Source of the DNA: Duganella sp. OV510
GTDB taxonomy: Bacteria > Pseudomonadota > Gammaproteobacteria > Burkholderiales > Burkholderiaceae_D
NCBI RefSeq assembly: GCF_900100205.1
Contig: NZ_FNEQ01000006.1
Location: forward strand, 248,001 to 312,000
DNA: 64,000 nt
Direction of reading: 5' to 3'
Below, piece by piece: positions 26,194 to 35,163 of the stretch. Under the pieces are notes generated by a model. The model was given only the letters and a program-made list of their open reading frames with translations. It ran no database searches and was not told where the DNA came from. Made by a program: the position numbers and the translations under genes. Position 1 is the first letter of the stretch, and each line of letters starts with the position of its first letter.

Positions 26194-26628
26194 TTACAGG
26201 CCTCCACGGCGCGCGTCGAGCAGCTGACGCACGGTTTGCATGGCGATCAGGCCGCCGCCCAGCACATAGGCCAGCGGCGTGCGGCCCTCGAAGATCTGGT
26301 TGCTGTTGGGCAGACCGATCCATTCATCGGCAAGCTTGTCGCCGTAGATGATGTGCAGCGCCTTGTAGATGCCGAGCAGGTAGGAAATGCGCGTGATGCA
26401 GTCGACTTCCAGCGTGCGTTCCGGATTTTTCTTCCAGTCGTAGTAGGCGCTGTTGGACAGGCCGCCGAGCAGCTGGCGCGCGTCCTCGTCGCGTACCTTC
26501 CAGGTGGCGACCAGTTTGAAAAAGCCCTTCAGGGCGGACTTGGACAGCCGCTCGCGCTCGGCCTTGGCGTTCAGGTCCACCAAGATGGTTGGCTCAAAGC
26601 GGCTGCGTGGATAGGCGTAGGTCAGCAT
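26194..26628 (-). CDS. Xre/MbcA/ParS family antitoxin (DUF2384)
   Basis: 144-residue antitoxin, cognate to the RES toxin immediately downstream. The N-terminal half has a helix-turn-helix region (DARQLLGGLSNSAYYDWKKNP, about 49-69). The C-terminal DUF2384 part has LPNSNQIFEGRTPLAYVLGG and ends in the helix that usually blocks the toxin active site (IAMQTVRQLLDARRGGL, described in parts). ATG 26628 has GGAGG upstream. A well-spaced promoter with an inverted repeat lies just ahead, consistent with autoregulation by the antitoxin or complex. Confidence 0.88.
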   Translation of the reverse strand: MLTYAYPRSRFEPTILVDLNAKAERERLSKSALKGFFKLVATWKVRDEDARQLLGGLSNSAYYDWKKNPERTLEVDCITRISYLLGIYKALHIIYGDKLADEWIGLPNSNQIFEGRTPLAYVLGGGLIAMQTVRQLLDARRGGL

Positions 26629-26649
26629 AAATCCTCCGTTAATGGATTC

Positions 26650-26692
26650 TTTATACTCCGTTTTCAGATGAATTGCAATCCGTTTCCGGATT
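26650..26692 (-). promoter_or_regulatory. Promoter and operator of the RES/Xre toxin-antitoxin operon
   Basis: On the minus strand, TTGCAA (26673-26678) and TATAAA (26650-26655) are 17 bp apart, a good sigma-70 promoter. The palindrome AATCCG-N4-CGGATT (26677-26692) overlaps the -35 element. That is where an autoregulating antitoxin would be expected to bind. Confidence 0.7.
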
Positions 26693-26699
26693 GTGTCGC

Positions 26700-28394
26700 C
26701 TATGCCGCTTCCGCGTGCTCCACCAGAAGTTGCACTTTTGTTACGCCGTTGTACTCATTGGCGTCCAGCCGGAAGGCCACGCGGGCGCGGTCGCCGAGGG
26801 CCTCCGTGTGGCCGAACCAGATGGCATCGTAGCGGGCGCCGTTCTTCTCCAGCAGCAGCTTCAGGTGGCGTTCTTTCAGGATGCGCTGGCTGACCACGCG
26901 GAAATCGTCGCAGAACACCGGCGGCGCAAAGCCCTGGCCCCACACCTGGCCGGCCATCAGTTCGATGAAGGTGGTGGTGTAGTAGGCATCTTCCAGCGGA
27001 CCGTCGGTTTCCACCACGCGCTCCAGTTGCTGCTTGCTGAGCCAGGAACGGCCGACTTCCTCGAACGCCTCGGCAAAGGCGTCGAAGGCTTCGGCGCGCA
27101 GCGTCAGGCCGGCGGCCATGGCGTGGCCGCCGAACTTGTCGATCAGCGACGGCGCTTTCTTGTAGACCAGGTCCAGCGCGTCGCGCAGGTGGAAGCCGGG
27201 AATCGAGCGGCCGGAACCTTTGATCCAGCCGTCCGCGCCGGGCGCGAAGGTGATGGTCGGGCGGTAGAACTTTTCTTTCAGCCGCGAGGCGACGATGCCG
27301 ATCACGCCCTGGTGCCAGGTATCGTCAAACACGCAGATGGTGCTGCGCTCGGCCGGCTCGAAGGCGTCCAGGTGCAGCATCGCCGTGTCCTGCATGTCGG
27401 CTTCGATTTCGCGCCGCTTCAGGTTGATGTCGTTGAGTTCCTGCGCCAGTTGCCAGGCGCGGCCTTCGTCGTCGGTAATCAGGCATTCAATGCCCAGCGA
27501 CATGTCTTCCAGCCGGCCGGCGGCGTTCAGCCGTGGGCCGAGGGCGAAGCCGAGGTCGAAGGGATTGGCGTTGCGCGCCTCGCGTCCGGCCACGCGGAAC
27601 AGCGCCGCCACGCCGGCGTGCATGCGGCCGGCGCGCATGCGTTTCAGGCCTTGCGCCACCAGGATGCGGTTATTGGCGTCCAGCTTGACCACGTCGGCGA
27701 CGGTGCCGAGGGCCACCAGGTCCAGCAGGTTGTCCAGTTTCGGTTGCGTCTGGGCGTCGAACACGCCGCGCTTGCGCAGTTCGGCGCGCAGGGCCAGCAG
27801 CACGTAGAACATCACGCCGACGCCGGCGATATGCTTGCTCGGGAAGCCGCATTCCGGCTGGTTTGGATTGACGATGACGCGCGCGGCGGGCAGGGTGTCG
27901 GCCGGCAGGTGGTGGTCGGTGACGACCACTTCGATGCCGCGGCGGTTGGCTTCGGCCACGCCGTCGATGCTGGCGATGCCGTTGTCAACGGTGATGATGA
28001 TGTCCGGCTGTTTCTCGCGTGCGGTCAGGGCGACGATTTCCGGCGTCAGGCCGTAGCCGTACTCGAAGCGGTTGGGCACGATGAAGTCGATGTCGGCGCC
28101 CATCGCGCGCAGGCCGCGCAAGGCGACCGCGCAGGCGGTGGCGCCGTCGCAATCGTAGTCGGCCACGATCACCATGCGCTTGCGCGCGGCAATGGAATCG
28201 GCCAGGAAGACGGCGGCGGCGCCGATATGCAGCAGGCCGGACGGCGGTATCATCGCCGCCAGTTCGCTGGACAGCTCTTTGATATCCGACAGGCCGCGTG
28301 CCGCGTACAGGCGCGCCAGCACTGGATGGACGCCATTCTGGCGCAGCATTTCGGATTCGCGGAACGAGAAGGTGCGGGTACTGATGCGTGTCAT
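26700..28394 (-). CDS. recJ: Single-stranded-DNA-specific exonuclease RecJ
   Basis: 5'-3' ssDNA exonuclease of the DHH family, acting in RecF-pathway recombination and mismatch repair. It has 564 residues from ATG 28394. Motif I ADYDCDGA is at 78-85 and the DHH motif at Asp160-His161-His162. NPNQPECGFPSKHIAG and the DHHA1 motif GGHAMAAGL follow. The frame stays open upstream, but MTRISTRTFSFRESEMLRQNG is the normal family N-terminus. The start overlaps the preceding rpfE-like stop (ATGA), implying translational coupling. The antitoxin promoter lies just beyond its 3' end. Confidence 0.95.
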   Translation of the reverse strand: MTRISTRTFSFRESEMLRQNGVHPVLARLYAARGLSDIKELSSELAAMIPPSGLLHIGAAAVFLADSIAARKRMVIVADYDCDGATACAVALRGLRAMGADIDFIVPNRFEYGYGLTPEIVALTAREKQPDIIITVDNGIASIDGVAEANRRGIEVVVTDHHLPADTLPAARVIVNPNQPECGFPSKHIAGVGVMFYVLLALRAELRKRGVFDAQTQPKLDNLLDLVALGTVADVVKLDANNRILVAQGLKRMRAGRMHAGVAALFRVAGREARNANPFDLGFALGPRLNAAGRLEDMSLGIECLITDDEGRAWQLAQELNDINLKRREIEADMQDTAMLHLDAFEPAERSTICVFDDTWHQGVIGIVASRLKEKFYRPTITFAPGADGWIKGSGRSIPGFHLRDALDLVYKKAPSLIDKFGGHAMAAGLTLRAEAFDAFAEAFEEVGRSWLSKQQLERVVETDGPLEDAYYTTTFIELMAGQVWGQGFAPPVFCDDFRVVSQRILKERHLKLLLEKNGARYDAIWFGHTEALGDRARVAFRLDANEYNGVTKVQLLVEHAEAA

Positions 28395-29437
28395 GATTGC
28401 TTCAACAGGGAATTCAGGGTGGGCTTGCGCCAGAATTTGCGCTGCGCCAGCGCGGTGCTGTCGGCCGTGATCCAGCCGTTGCGGTGACTGAGCACCAGCT
28501 TCACGCGCGCGACGCGGCCGGCTTTCAGGGCTGCCAGCAGCGGCGCAAGCCATTCTTGCTCGATGCGCTGCATGCGCGCCAGCCAGTCGGCCCAGTCTCC
28601 AACTTGCGCCGGAGCGACCAGGTCGGCCAGCATCACCGCGCCGGGCGCGGGGCGGCCCAGCAGCCGTTCCAGCGTTGGCTGAACGTCGGCAGCCAGTGCG
28701 TCCATCCATTCCGTGCCGCCGGAGATCGCCACATGGCCGGCCGTGGTTGGCGCGGCCGGCCCTGCGCCGCCCCACAGCCAGCAGGAATTAATCGGCTGCA
28801 GGCCACGCGCCTGGCGTGCCGCGTTAATTGGATGCTCGTGCCACAGCATCTGGATTTCATTTTGCAGCTTGCGGAAATCGCGCGCGCCCTGACCCTCGGG
28901 CAGCAAGTCGCTCATGCTCTGGGTGCTGGTGGCGTCCGGCGAGGCGGTACGCAAACCGGCCCAATCGTCCGCGCGCAGGAACCACAGGCCCGCCGCGCCG
29001 TGCAGCAGCGGCTTGCCGACCTCCTCGCAAAACGGGCGGGCGATCTCGTACAGGCCGCGCGAATCGGCCTCGGTCAGTTGCAGGCCGCGCAGGTCGGACA
29101 GCAGCATGTGGGTACGCGAGATCTGCACATGCGCCGGTTGCAGCATGAACCAGTGTCCCTCGGCTGCCTCGGCCTGCAAGCCGCAGCCGCGCATCACAGC
29201 GGTGGCCAGCGGCGCGCCGGTGTCCGGCTGGTCGGGCGCGCTGGCCAGGCCGAGCGCGTGGGCCAGCCATGCCTCGTGCGGCAACACGCGGCTATCGTTA
29301 TCGTAAGGACTGTATTGCAAGTGACTGTAGCGCGTCAGCAACGCGGCCAGCGCCGGGGTCTGCAAGGCGTGGATCAGGTCGCTGGCCAGCTCGGGCGGAG
29401 GCATTCCAAAGGGAAATACGAGGGTAATTTCGGTCAT
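28391..29437 (-). CDS. RpfE-like conserved protein upstream of recJ
   Basis: 348-residue cytoplasmic protein. It resembles the RpfE-type proteins encoded next to recJ in Xanthomonas and many betaproteobacteria; these are distantly like phosphoglycerate-mutase-fold proteins but have no proven activity. Conserved-looking segments are HWFMLQPAHVQISRTHMLL, ADSRGLYEIARPF, and INSCWLWGGG-type (here INSCWLWGGAGPA). The metal ligands of phosphoglycerate mutases are not apparent. ATG 29437 is chosen; ATG 29455 is six codons upstream in frame. The stop overlaps the recJ ATG. The call rests on synteny and memory of the family, so the name is tentative. Confidence 0.7.
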   Translation of the reverse strand: MTEITLVFPFGMPPPELASDLIHALQTPALAALLTRYSHLQYSPYDNDSRVLPHEAWLAHALGLASAPDQPDTGAPLATAVMRGCGLQAEAAEGHWFMLQPAHVQISRTHMLLSDLRGLQLTEADSRGLYEIARPFCEEVGKPLLHGAAGLWFLRADDWAGLRTASPDATSTQSMSDLLPEGQGARDFRKLQNEIQMLWHEHPINAARQARGLQPINSCWLWGGAGPAAPTTAGHVAISGGTEWMDALAADVQPTLERLLGRPAPGAVMLADLVAPAQVGDWADWLARMQRIEQEWLAPLLAALKAGRVARVKLVLSHRNGWITADSTALAQRKFWRKPTLNSLLKQS

Positions 29438-29550
29438 GGCGAGATTGTAGGCCATCCCGCTGCCGCGAGAGTAAATTCTTTGAGGAAACAATAGTTGAAG
29501 AAATACCACATAAATAGGAAAAATCTTAATTATTGTAAGTAAATCTTCGC

Positions 29551-29556
29551 TATAAT
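29551..29556 (+). promoter_or_regulatory. Candidate -10 element for the SdrD-repeat gene
   Basis: A perfect TATAAT lies in a notably AT-rich patch (about 29500-29580) of the 260-bp gap between the divergent rpfE-like and SdrD-repeat genes. No good -35 sits at 17 bp; TTGTAA at 29533-29538 is too close. This leaves a 5' UTR of about 135 bp. Confidence 0.4.
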
Positions 29557-29697
29557 TGCGACAACAAAAATGTATTAACGGCATTACCCCCAGTCCCCGT
29601 GATGCCCAGGTTTTTACCTGCCACTGCCTACCCAAACCGCGTAGCAGCCGCGCCGGCCAGATTGATAACTCCAAAAACGACTTTTGAAGGCCCATGT

Positions 29698-32600
29698 ATG
29701 AGCGCTATTAACATCGATACCGAAATTCACATTTGCGAAGATACCTATGGTACTTTCGACATCCGCGGCATTCTCGCCTCGGCGGGGTACAGCAGTAACG
29801 GTACGACTTTGCGTATTGCTGGCATGACGGTGACGCTGCCAGACGGTACTGTCACTGCCAGCACGCCCTTGTTCGGCAAGATCGACGCGGACACGATTTT
29901 CGTCAAGCCGGGCGCCTGGGCGACCAACTACAACGGTGAGTTTGGCGCTTTTGAGCTGGTAGTGGAGTCCGGTGGCGGCACGGCCAATACCATTTCGATG
30001 CACCTGAAAGTCGTCGTTACCCCGGTCAATGACGCGCCTACCGGCGCTGACAAGGTTTTCAATCTCGGCAACGGCGCCCCGGTGGCGCTGACGCAAGCCG
30101 ACTTCGGCTTCGTCGACGCGGTAGAGCACGACGCCTTCAAATCGGTGATTATTACCTCGCTGCCAGTGGCCGGTACGCTGACCGTTGACGGTGTCGCCGT
30201 AGCGGTTGGGGCGGAGATCAAGGCCGTCGATATCGCCGCCGGCAAGTTGGCGTTCGTGCCAAGTTCCAGCGCCTCCGGCAGCTTTGATGTCGGCTTCAAG
30301 GTGCGCGATGCCGGCGGCCTGGACGGCTGCAATGCCGCCGACACCAGCCTCACCCCAAATACGCTGACCTTCAAGGTGCCGCAGGCGCACCTCGGCGACT
30401 TCGTCTGGGAAGACAGCAACGGCAACGGCGTGCAGGACAGCGGCGAAGCCGGCCTGGCGGGCGTAACTGTGCAACTGAAGGACGCCACCGGCAATGTGGT
30501 CAGCAGCAGCACCACAGACGCCAGCGGTCATTACCATTTCGACGTCGACGCTGGCAGCTACACGGTCAGCGTGGCGCCGCCAGCCGGCTATGTGGCCACG
30601 CAACAGGGCCAGGGCGGCAATGGCGCTGCCGACAGCGACAGCAACGCCGCCGGCAACAGCGGCACCATCGCGCTGACGCCGGGCGCCAGCAACGACAATA
30701 TCGATGCCGGCTTCTACCGTCCGGTGTCGCTGGGCGATACCGTGTGGATCGACAGCAACCGTAACGGCGTGCTGGACAACGGCGAAGCAGGCGTGGCCGG
30801 CGTCAAGGTGACGCTGCTGGACGCCAGCGGCGATCCGGTCGCCGGCGCGGTGGCGACCACCGACGCCAACGGCCACTACCAGTTCAGCAACCTGAAACCG
30901 GGCACGTACAGCGTGCAGTTTGACCAGACCACGCTGCCGGCCAACTACGATTTCACCATCACCGGCCAGGGCGACAGCACCACCGATTCGGACGCCAATA
31001 GCGCCGGCAAGACCGGCCAGGTGACGCTCAATTCCGGCGACAGCCACCAGGATCTGGATGCCGGCATCGTCGTCAGGCAAGCCACCGTCGGCAACCGCGT
31101 GTGGGATGACGCCAACGGCAACGGCGTGCAGGACGCGGCCGAGCAGGGCATAGACGGCGCCAGCGTGACGCTGAAAGACGCCAACGGCAACACCGTTGGC
31201 ACCGTGGTCACCCATGATGGCGGCCAGTACAGCTTTACCGTCGATCCAGGCACCTACACCGTCTCGGTGGCGGCGCCAACCGGCTACGTCTTCACCGGCG
31301 CCGGCAAGGGCGGCAACGGCGCGCTGGACAGCGATGTCGACGCCAACGGCAGCACCAGCGTCACGCTGGCCGCCGGCCAGAACAACCAGGACATCGACGC
31401 CGGCCTGTACCGTCCTGCCTCGTTAAGCCAGGTGGTGTGGTTCGACACCGACCGTGATGGCCGCCTGAACAACGGCGAAACCGGCGCGGCCGGCGTCAAG
31501 GTGCTGCTGCTGGACCCCAGCGGCAATCCGGTGCCGGGCGCTGTGGCCACCACCGACGCTGATGGCCATTACCAGTTCACCAACCTGGCGCCGGGCGTCT
31601 ACAGCGTGCAGTTCGACAAGAGCACGCTGCCGTCCGGCTACGATTTCACCAGCGCCGCGCAAGGCGGCCCGGGAACGGGCGGTTCGGACGCCGACACCGG
31701 CACCGGCAAGACCGCGCAGATCACCTTGAGCGCCGGCGAAGACATGACGTTACGCGCCGGCCTGGTGGTACAGCAAGCGACCATTGGCGACCGTGTGTGG
31801 GAAGACAAGAACGGCAACGGCGTGCAGGATGCGGGCGAAGCCGGCATCGTCGGCGTCAAGGTCGAGCTGAAGGACGAGAGCGGCAACCTGGTCAAGACCA
31901 CGACCACCGGCGCAGACGGCAAGTACAGCTTCACCGTCGATCCGGGCAAGTACGCCATCTCGGTCACCGCACCGGCCGGCATGACCGCCACCGGCCAGCA
32001 CGACGGCGTGGACAGCCTGGACAGCGACATCAATGCCGCCGGCCAGAGCGATCTGGTGACGCTGACTGCAGGCCAGGTCAACAACAACGTCGACGCCGGC
32101 TTCTACAAGGGCGCCACGCTGGGCGACCGTGTCTGGCTGGACAGCAACCGCAACGGTGTGCAGGACAGCGGCGACACCGGCGTGGCCGGCGTCAAGGTGC
32201 TGCTGCTGGATGCGGCCGGCAATCCGACCGGCGTCAGTGCCACCACCGACGCCACCGGCAGCTACAGCTTCAGCAACCTGAAGCCGGGCACTTACAGCGT
32301 GCAGTTCGACAAGAGCACGCTGCCGGCCAACTTCGCCTTCACCAATGCCGACGTGGGCGACGACGGCAAGGATTCGGACGCCAACATCAGCACCGGCAAG
32401 ACCGCCAGCGTGACGCTGAACTCGGGCGACGTCAACAACACGCTGGACGCGGGCATCGTCGCCGTGCAGGGCAAGCTGGGCGACACCGTGTGGGAAGACA
32501 AGAACGGCAACGGCGTGCAGGACGCCGGCGAAGCCGGTCTGGCCGGCGTCACCGTGCAGCTGAAGGACAGCAGCGGCAAGGTGGTGCAGACCACCACCAC

Positions 32601-35130
32601 GGCCACCGACGGCAAGTACAGCTTCACCGCCGATCCGGGCAGCTACACGGTGTCGGTGAACGCACCGTCCGGCTACCAGTTCACCGGCAAGGATGCCGGC
32701 AGCGACGACAACAAGGACAGCGACTTTGGCGCCAACGGCCAGAGCGGCGCCATCACGCTGAACGCCAACGACAACATCACCAACATCGACGCCGGCCTGT
32801 ACAAATACGCCACGGTCGGCGACCGTGTCTGGCTGGACAGCAACAAGAACGGCGCCCAGGATAGCGGTGAGGGCGGCGTGGCTGGCGTCAAGGTGAAGCT
32901 GCTGGATGCCAATGGCAACCAGGTCGGCGTCACCGCCACCACCGACGCCAGCGGCAACTACCTGTTCAGCAATCTGAAGCCGGGCAGCTATAGCGTGGTG
33001 TTCGACAAGTCGACGCTGCCGGAAGGCATGACCTTCGGCAACGCCGCCGGCACGACGCAATCGGTCACGCTGACCTCCGGCCAGGTCGACAAGACGCTGG
33101 ACATCGGCGTGCTGGCCGCCGCCACCATCGGCGACCGCGTGTGGATCGACAAGAACGGCAACGGCCTCCAGGACGACGGCGAGAGCGGCAAGGCCGGCGT
33201 CACCGTCGAGCTGAAGGACAACACCGGCAAGGTGGTCAAGACCACCACCACCGACAGCAACGGCAACTACAAGTTTTCGGTGGAAGCGGGCACCTACGCG
33301 GTCAACGTCAAGGCGCCAAGCGGCTATTACTTCACCGGCAAGGACGCCGGCAGCAACGATAGCGCCGACAGCGACGCCGACAGCAGCGGCAACCTCGGCT
33401 CGGTCAGCGTCAGCGCCGGCCAGAACGTCACCAATATGGACGCCGGCCTGTACCAGAAAGGCGAAATCGGCGACAAGGTCTGGTGCGACCTGAACGGCGA
33501 CGGCATCCAGCAGAGCAACGAGGGCGGCGTCAAGGGCGTCAAGGTCACGCTGCTGAACGAGAAGGGCGTGGCGATCGCCACCGACACCACCGATTCGTCG
33601 GGCCTCTATTCGTTCACCGACCTGGCGCCGGGCAAGTACTCGGTCAAGTTCAGCGCGCCGGACGGCTACGGCTTCACCAGGCAGGATCAGGGCAGCAACG
33701 AGAGCCTGGATTCGGACGCTGACGCCGACGGCCTGACTGCACAGTTCACCTTGAGCTCCGGCCAGGTCGACAAGACCCATGACGCCGGCATCGCCAAGCT
33801 GGGCAGCATCGGCAACCGCGTGTGGGAAGATGCCAACTACAACGGCATCCAGGACAGCGGCGAGAAGGGCGTGGACGGCGTGGTCGTCAAGCTGTACGAC
33901 GCCAGCACCGGCGCCCTGAAGGGCAGCACCATCACCCGTGACGGCGGCCAGTACCTGTTTGACGACCTGCAAGCAGGGAACTACAAGGTGGAAGTAACCA
34001 ACAGCAGCGGCTGGTACTTCACCAAGACCGGCCAGGGCACCGACGCCACCGACTCCGACATCACCTCGGTCAGCGGCAGCAGCGGCAAGACCGGCAGCAT
34101 CACGCTGGGCCTGGGCCAGAACATCGCCACCGAAGACGCCGGCATCTACCGCAAAGCGTCGCTGGGCGACAAGGTGTGGCGCGACGCCAACCACAACGGC
34201 ATCCAGGATACGGGCGAGGAAGGCATTGGCGGCATCAAGGTGTCGCTGTTTGATACGGCGACCGGCAAGCAGGTTGGCGCCACCGTCAAGACTGACGCCA
34301 ACGGCAACTACAAGTTCAGTGAACTGAATCCAGGCAATTACTACTTGCAGTTCGATAAAACCGATGTGAAGGTGTATTTCTCGTCGGACAAGACGACCTA
34401 CAATATGAGCAACTGGAAGTGGGGCGTGAAGAACACTGGCAGCAACGACCAGATCGACTCCGACGTGGCCGGTGACGGCAAGTCGCTGGTGAATATTACC
34501 AAGACCGACACCATCACACTGACCTCGGGCAAGAACGACATGAGCTGGGACGCCAGCATCACGCCGATCGCGATCGACCTCAACGGTGACGGCATCCACA
34601 CCATCGCCCGCGACGCCATGACCGGCAGTTTCGACCTGCTGGGCACCGGCAAGGCGATCCAGTCCGGCTGGCTGTCGAAGGACGACGGTTTCCTGGCGAT
34701 CGACAGCAACGGCAATGGCCAGATCGACGACATTGGCGAACTGTTCGGCGGCGCCAGCAAGGGCTCGGGCTTTGCCAAGCTGGCTAGCTACGACAGCAAT
34801 AGCGATGGCGTGGTCAATGCGTCCGACGCCGAGTTCGCCAAGCTGCTGATCTGGCAGGACGCCAACAGCAACGGCAAGACCGATGCGGGCGAGCTGATCA
34901 GCCTGGCGCAAGCCGGCGTGGTCAGCCTGACCGTGGCTTACACCGAACTGCCGTTCCTCGACGCCAACAACAACCTGCACCTGGAGCGCAGTAGCGTCAC
35001 GCTGGCCAATGGCGGCCACGCCGACATGACCGACGTCTACTTCAACGTCGCGGCAGCCGATGCGGCAGCGGCCGGCATCACCACGCCGACCATGGCGGAA
35101 TTGGTGGGGCAATCCACCGTATACGCTTGA
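29698..35130 (+). CDS. Giant surface/secreted protein with 12 SdrD B-like repeats and C-terminal EF-hand-type loops
   Basis: 1810-residue protein, probably secreted and adhesive. Residues 1-100 lack a classical signal peptide. A cadherin/VCBS-like domain follows (about 100-230, starting near VVVTPVNDAPTG). Residues 232 to about 1618 hold 12 SdrD B-like (Cna-B-type) repeats of 104-120 residues, each opening with a [IVL]GD.VW.D.N.NG.QD.GE calcium-loop motif. The C-terminus has three EF-hand/dockerin-like loops, DSNGNGQIDD at 1669, DSNSDGVVNASD at 1699 and DANSNGKTDAGE at 1721, as in type I-secreted calcium-binding proteins. ATG 29698 has GAAGG at the right distance; an in-frame start at 29599 has none. 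No T1SS genes are adjacent. A PEP-CTERM gene follows. Confidence 0.88.
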   Translation: MSAINIDTEIHICEDTYGTFDIRGILASAGYSSNGTTLRIAGMTVTLPDGTVTASTPLFGKIDADTIFVKPGAWATNYNGEFGAFELVVESGGGTANTISMHLKVVVTPVNDAPTGADKVFNLGNGAPVALTQADFGFVDAVEHDAFKSVIITSLPVAGTLTVDGVAVAVGAEIKAVDIAAGKLAFVPSSSASGSFDVGFKVRDAGGLDGCNAADTSLTPNTLTFKVPQAHLGDFVWEDSNGNGVQDSGEAGLAGVTVQLKDATGNVVSSSTTDASGHYHFDVDAGSYTVSVAPPAGYVATQQGQGGNGAADSDSNAAGNSGTIALTPGASNDNIDAGFYRPVSLGDTVWIDSNRNGVLDNGEAGVAGVKVTLLDASGDPVAGAVATTDANGHYQFSNLKPGTYSVQFDQTTLPANYDFTITGQGDSTTDSDANSAGKTGQVTLNSGDSHQDLDAGIVVRQATVGNRVWDDANGNGVQDAAEQGIDGASVTLKDANGNTVGTVVTHDGGQYSFTVDPGTYTVSVAAPTGYVFTGAGKGGNGALDSDVDANGSTSVTLAAGQNNQDIDAGLYRPASLSQVVWFDTDRDGRLNNGETGAAGVKVLLLDPSGNPVPGAVATTDADGHYQFTNLAPGVYSVQFDKSTLPSGYDFTSAAQGGPGTGGSDADTGTGKTAQITLSAGEDMTLRAGLVVQQATIGDRVWEDKNGNGVQDAGEAGIVGVKVELKDESGNLVKTTTTGADGKYSFTVDPGKYAISVTAPAGMTATGQHDGVDSLDSDINAAGQSDLVTLTAGQVNNNVDAGFYKGATLGDRVWLDSNRNGVQDSGDTGVAGVKVLLLDAAGNPTGVSATTDATGSYSFSNLKPGTYSVQFDKSTLPANFAFTNADVGDDGKDSDANISTGKTASVTLNSGDVNNTLDAGIVAVQGKLGDTVWEDKNGNGVQDAGEAGLAGVTVQLKDSSGKVVQTTTTATDGKYSFTADPGSYTVSVNAPSGYQFTGKDAGSDDNKDSDFGANGQSGAITLNANDNITNIDAGLYKYATVGDRVWLDSNKNGAQDSGEGGVAGVKVKLLDANGNQVGVTATTDASGNYLFSNLKPGSYSVVFDKSTLPEGMTFGNAAGTTQSVTLTSGQVDKTLDIGVLAAATIGDRVWIDKNGNGLQDDGESGKAGVTVELKDNTGKVVKTTTTDSNGNYKFSVEAGTYAVNVKAPSGYYFTGKDAGSNDSADSDADSSGNLGSVSVSAGQNVTNMDAGLYQKGEIGDKVWCDLNGDGIQQSNEGGVKGVKVTLLNEKGVAIATDTTDSSGLYSFTDLAPGKYSVKFSAPDGYGFTRQDQGSNESLDSDADADGLTAQFTLSSGQVDKTHDAGIAKLGSIGNRVWEDANYNGIQDSGEKGVDGVVVKLYDASTGALKGSTITRDGGQYLFDDLQAGNYKVEVTNSSGWYFTKTGQGTDATDSDITSVSGSSGKTGSITLGLGQNIATEDAGIYRKASLGDKVWRDANHNGIQDTGEEGIGGIKVSLFDTATGKQVGATVKTDANGNYKFSELNPGNYYLQFDKTDVKVYFSSDKTTYNMSNWKWGVKNTGSNDQIDSDVAGDGKSLVNITKTDTITLTSGKNDMSWDASITPIAIDLNGDGIHTIARDAMTGSFDLLGTGKAIQSGWLSKDDGFLAIDSNGNGQIDDIGELFGGASKGSGFAKLASYDSNSDGVVNASDAEFAKLLIWQDANSNGKTDAGELISLAQAGVVSLTVAYTELPFLDANNNLHLERSSVTLANGGHADMTDVYFNVAAADAAAAGITTPTMAELVGQSTVYA
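30391..34550 (+). repeat. Twelve SdrD B-like repeats arranged as alternating pairs
   Basis: Repeats start at 30391, 30730, 31087, 31423, 31783, 32119, 32476, 32815, 33127, 33466, 33808 and 34162. Odd units carry TYTVSV.AP.GY-type cores; even units carry KV.LLDA and KPG.YSVQFDKSTLP-type cores. Pair-to-pair spacing is 696, 696, 693, 651 and 681 bp, so the unit of duplication is two domains. Confidence 0.85.
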
Positions 35131-35163
35131 TTCAATAAATTTATATAACAGAGAAAATACATC

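Noticed and set aside
25185-26628. Defence island around the RES/Xre pair
   Set aside because: No restriction, Cas, Abi or phage genes nearby; neighbours are DUF2288, a hydrolase and recJ, so it appears to be a solitary toxin-antitoxin module.
26673-28487. 604-codon plus-strand frame across recJ
   Set aside because: Antisense shadow of recJ, whose DHH motifs and coupling to the rpfE-like gene are clear.
29599-29697. Upstream in-frame start for the giant repeat protein
   Set aside because: No ribosome site, Pro/Ala/Arg-rich noise; ATG 29698 has GAAGG at proper spacing.
30391-34550. Regular repeats considered as CRISPR-like
   Set aside because: Period near 340 bp, all coding, diverged between copies, no short identical repeats with unique spacers and no cas genes.
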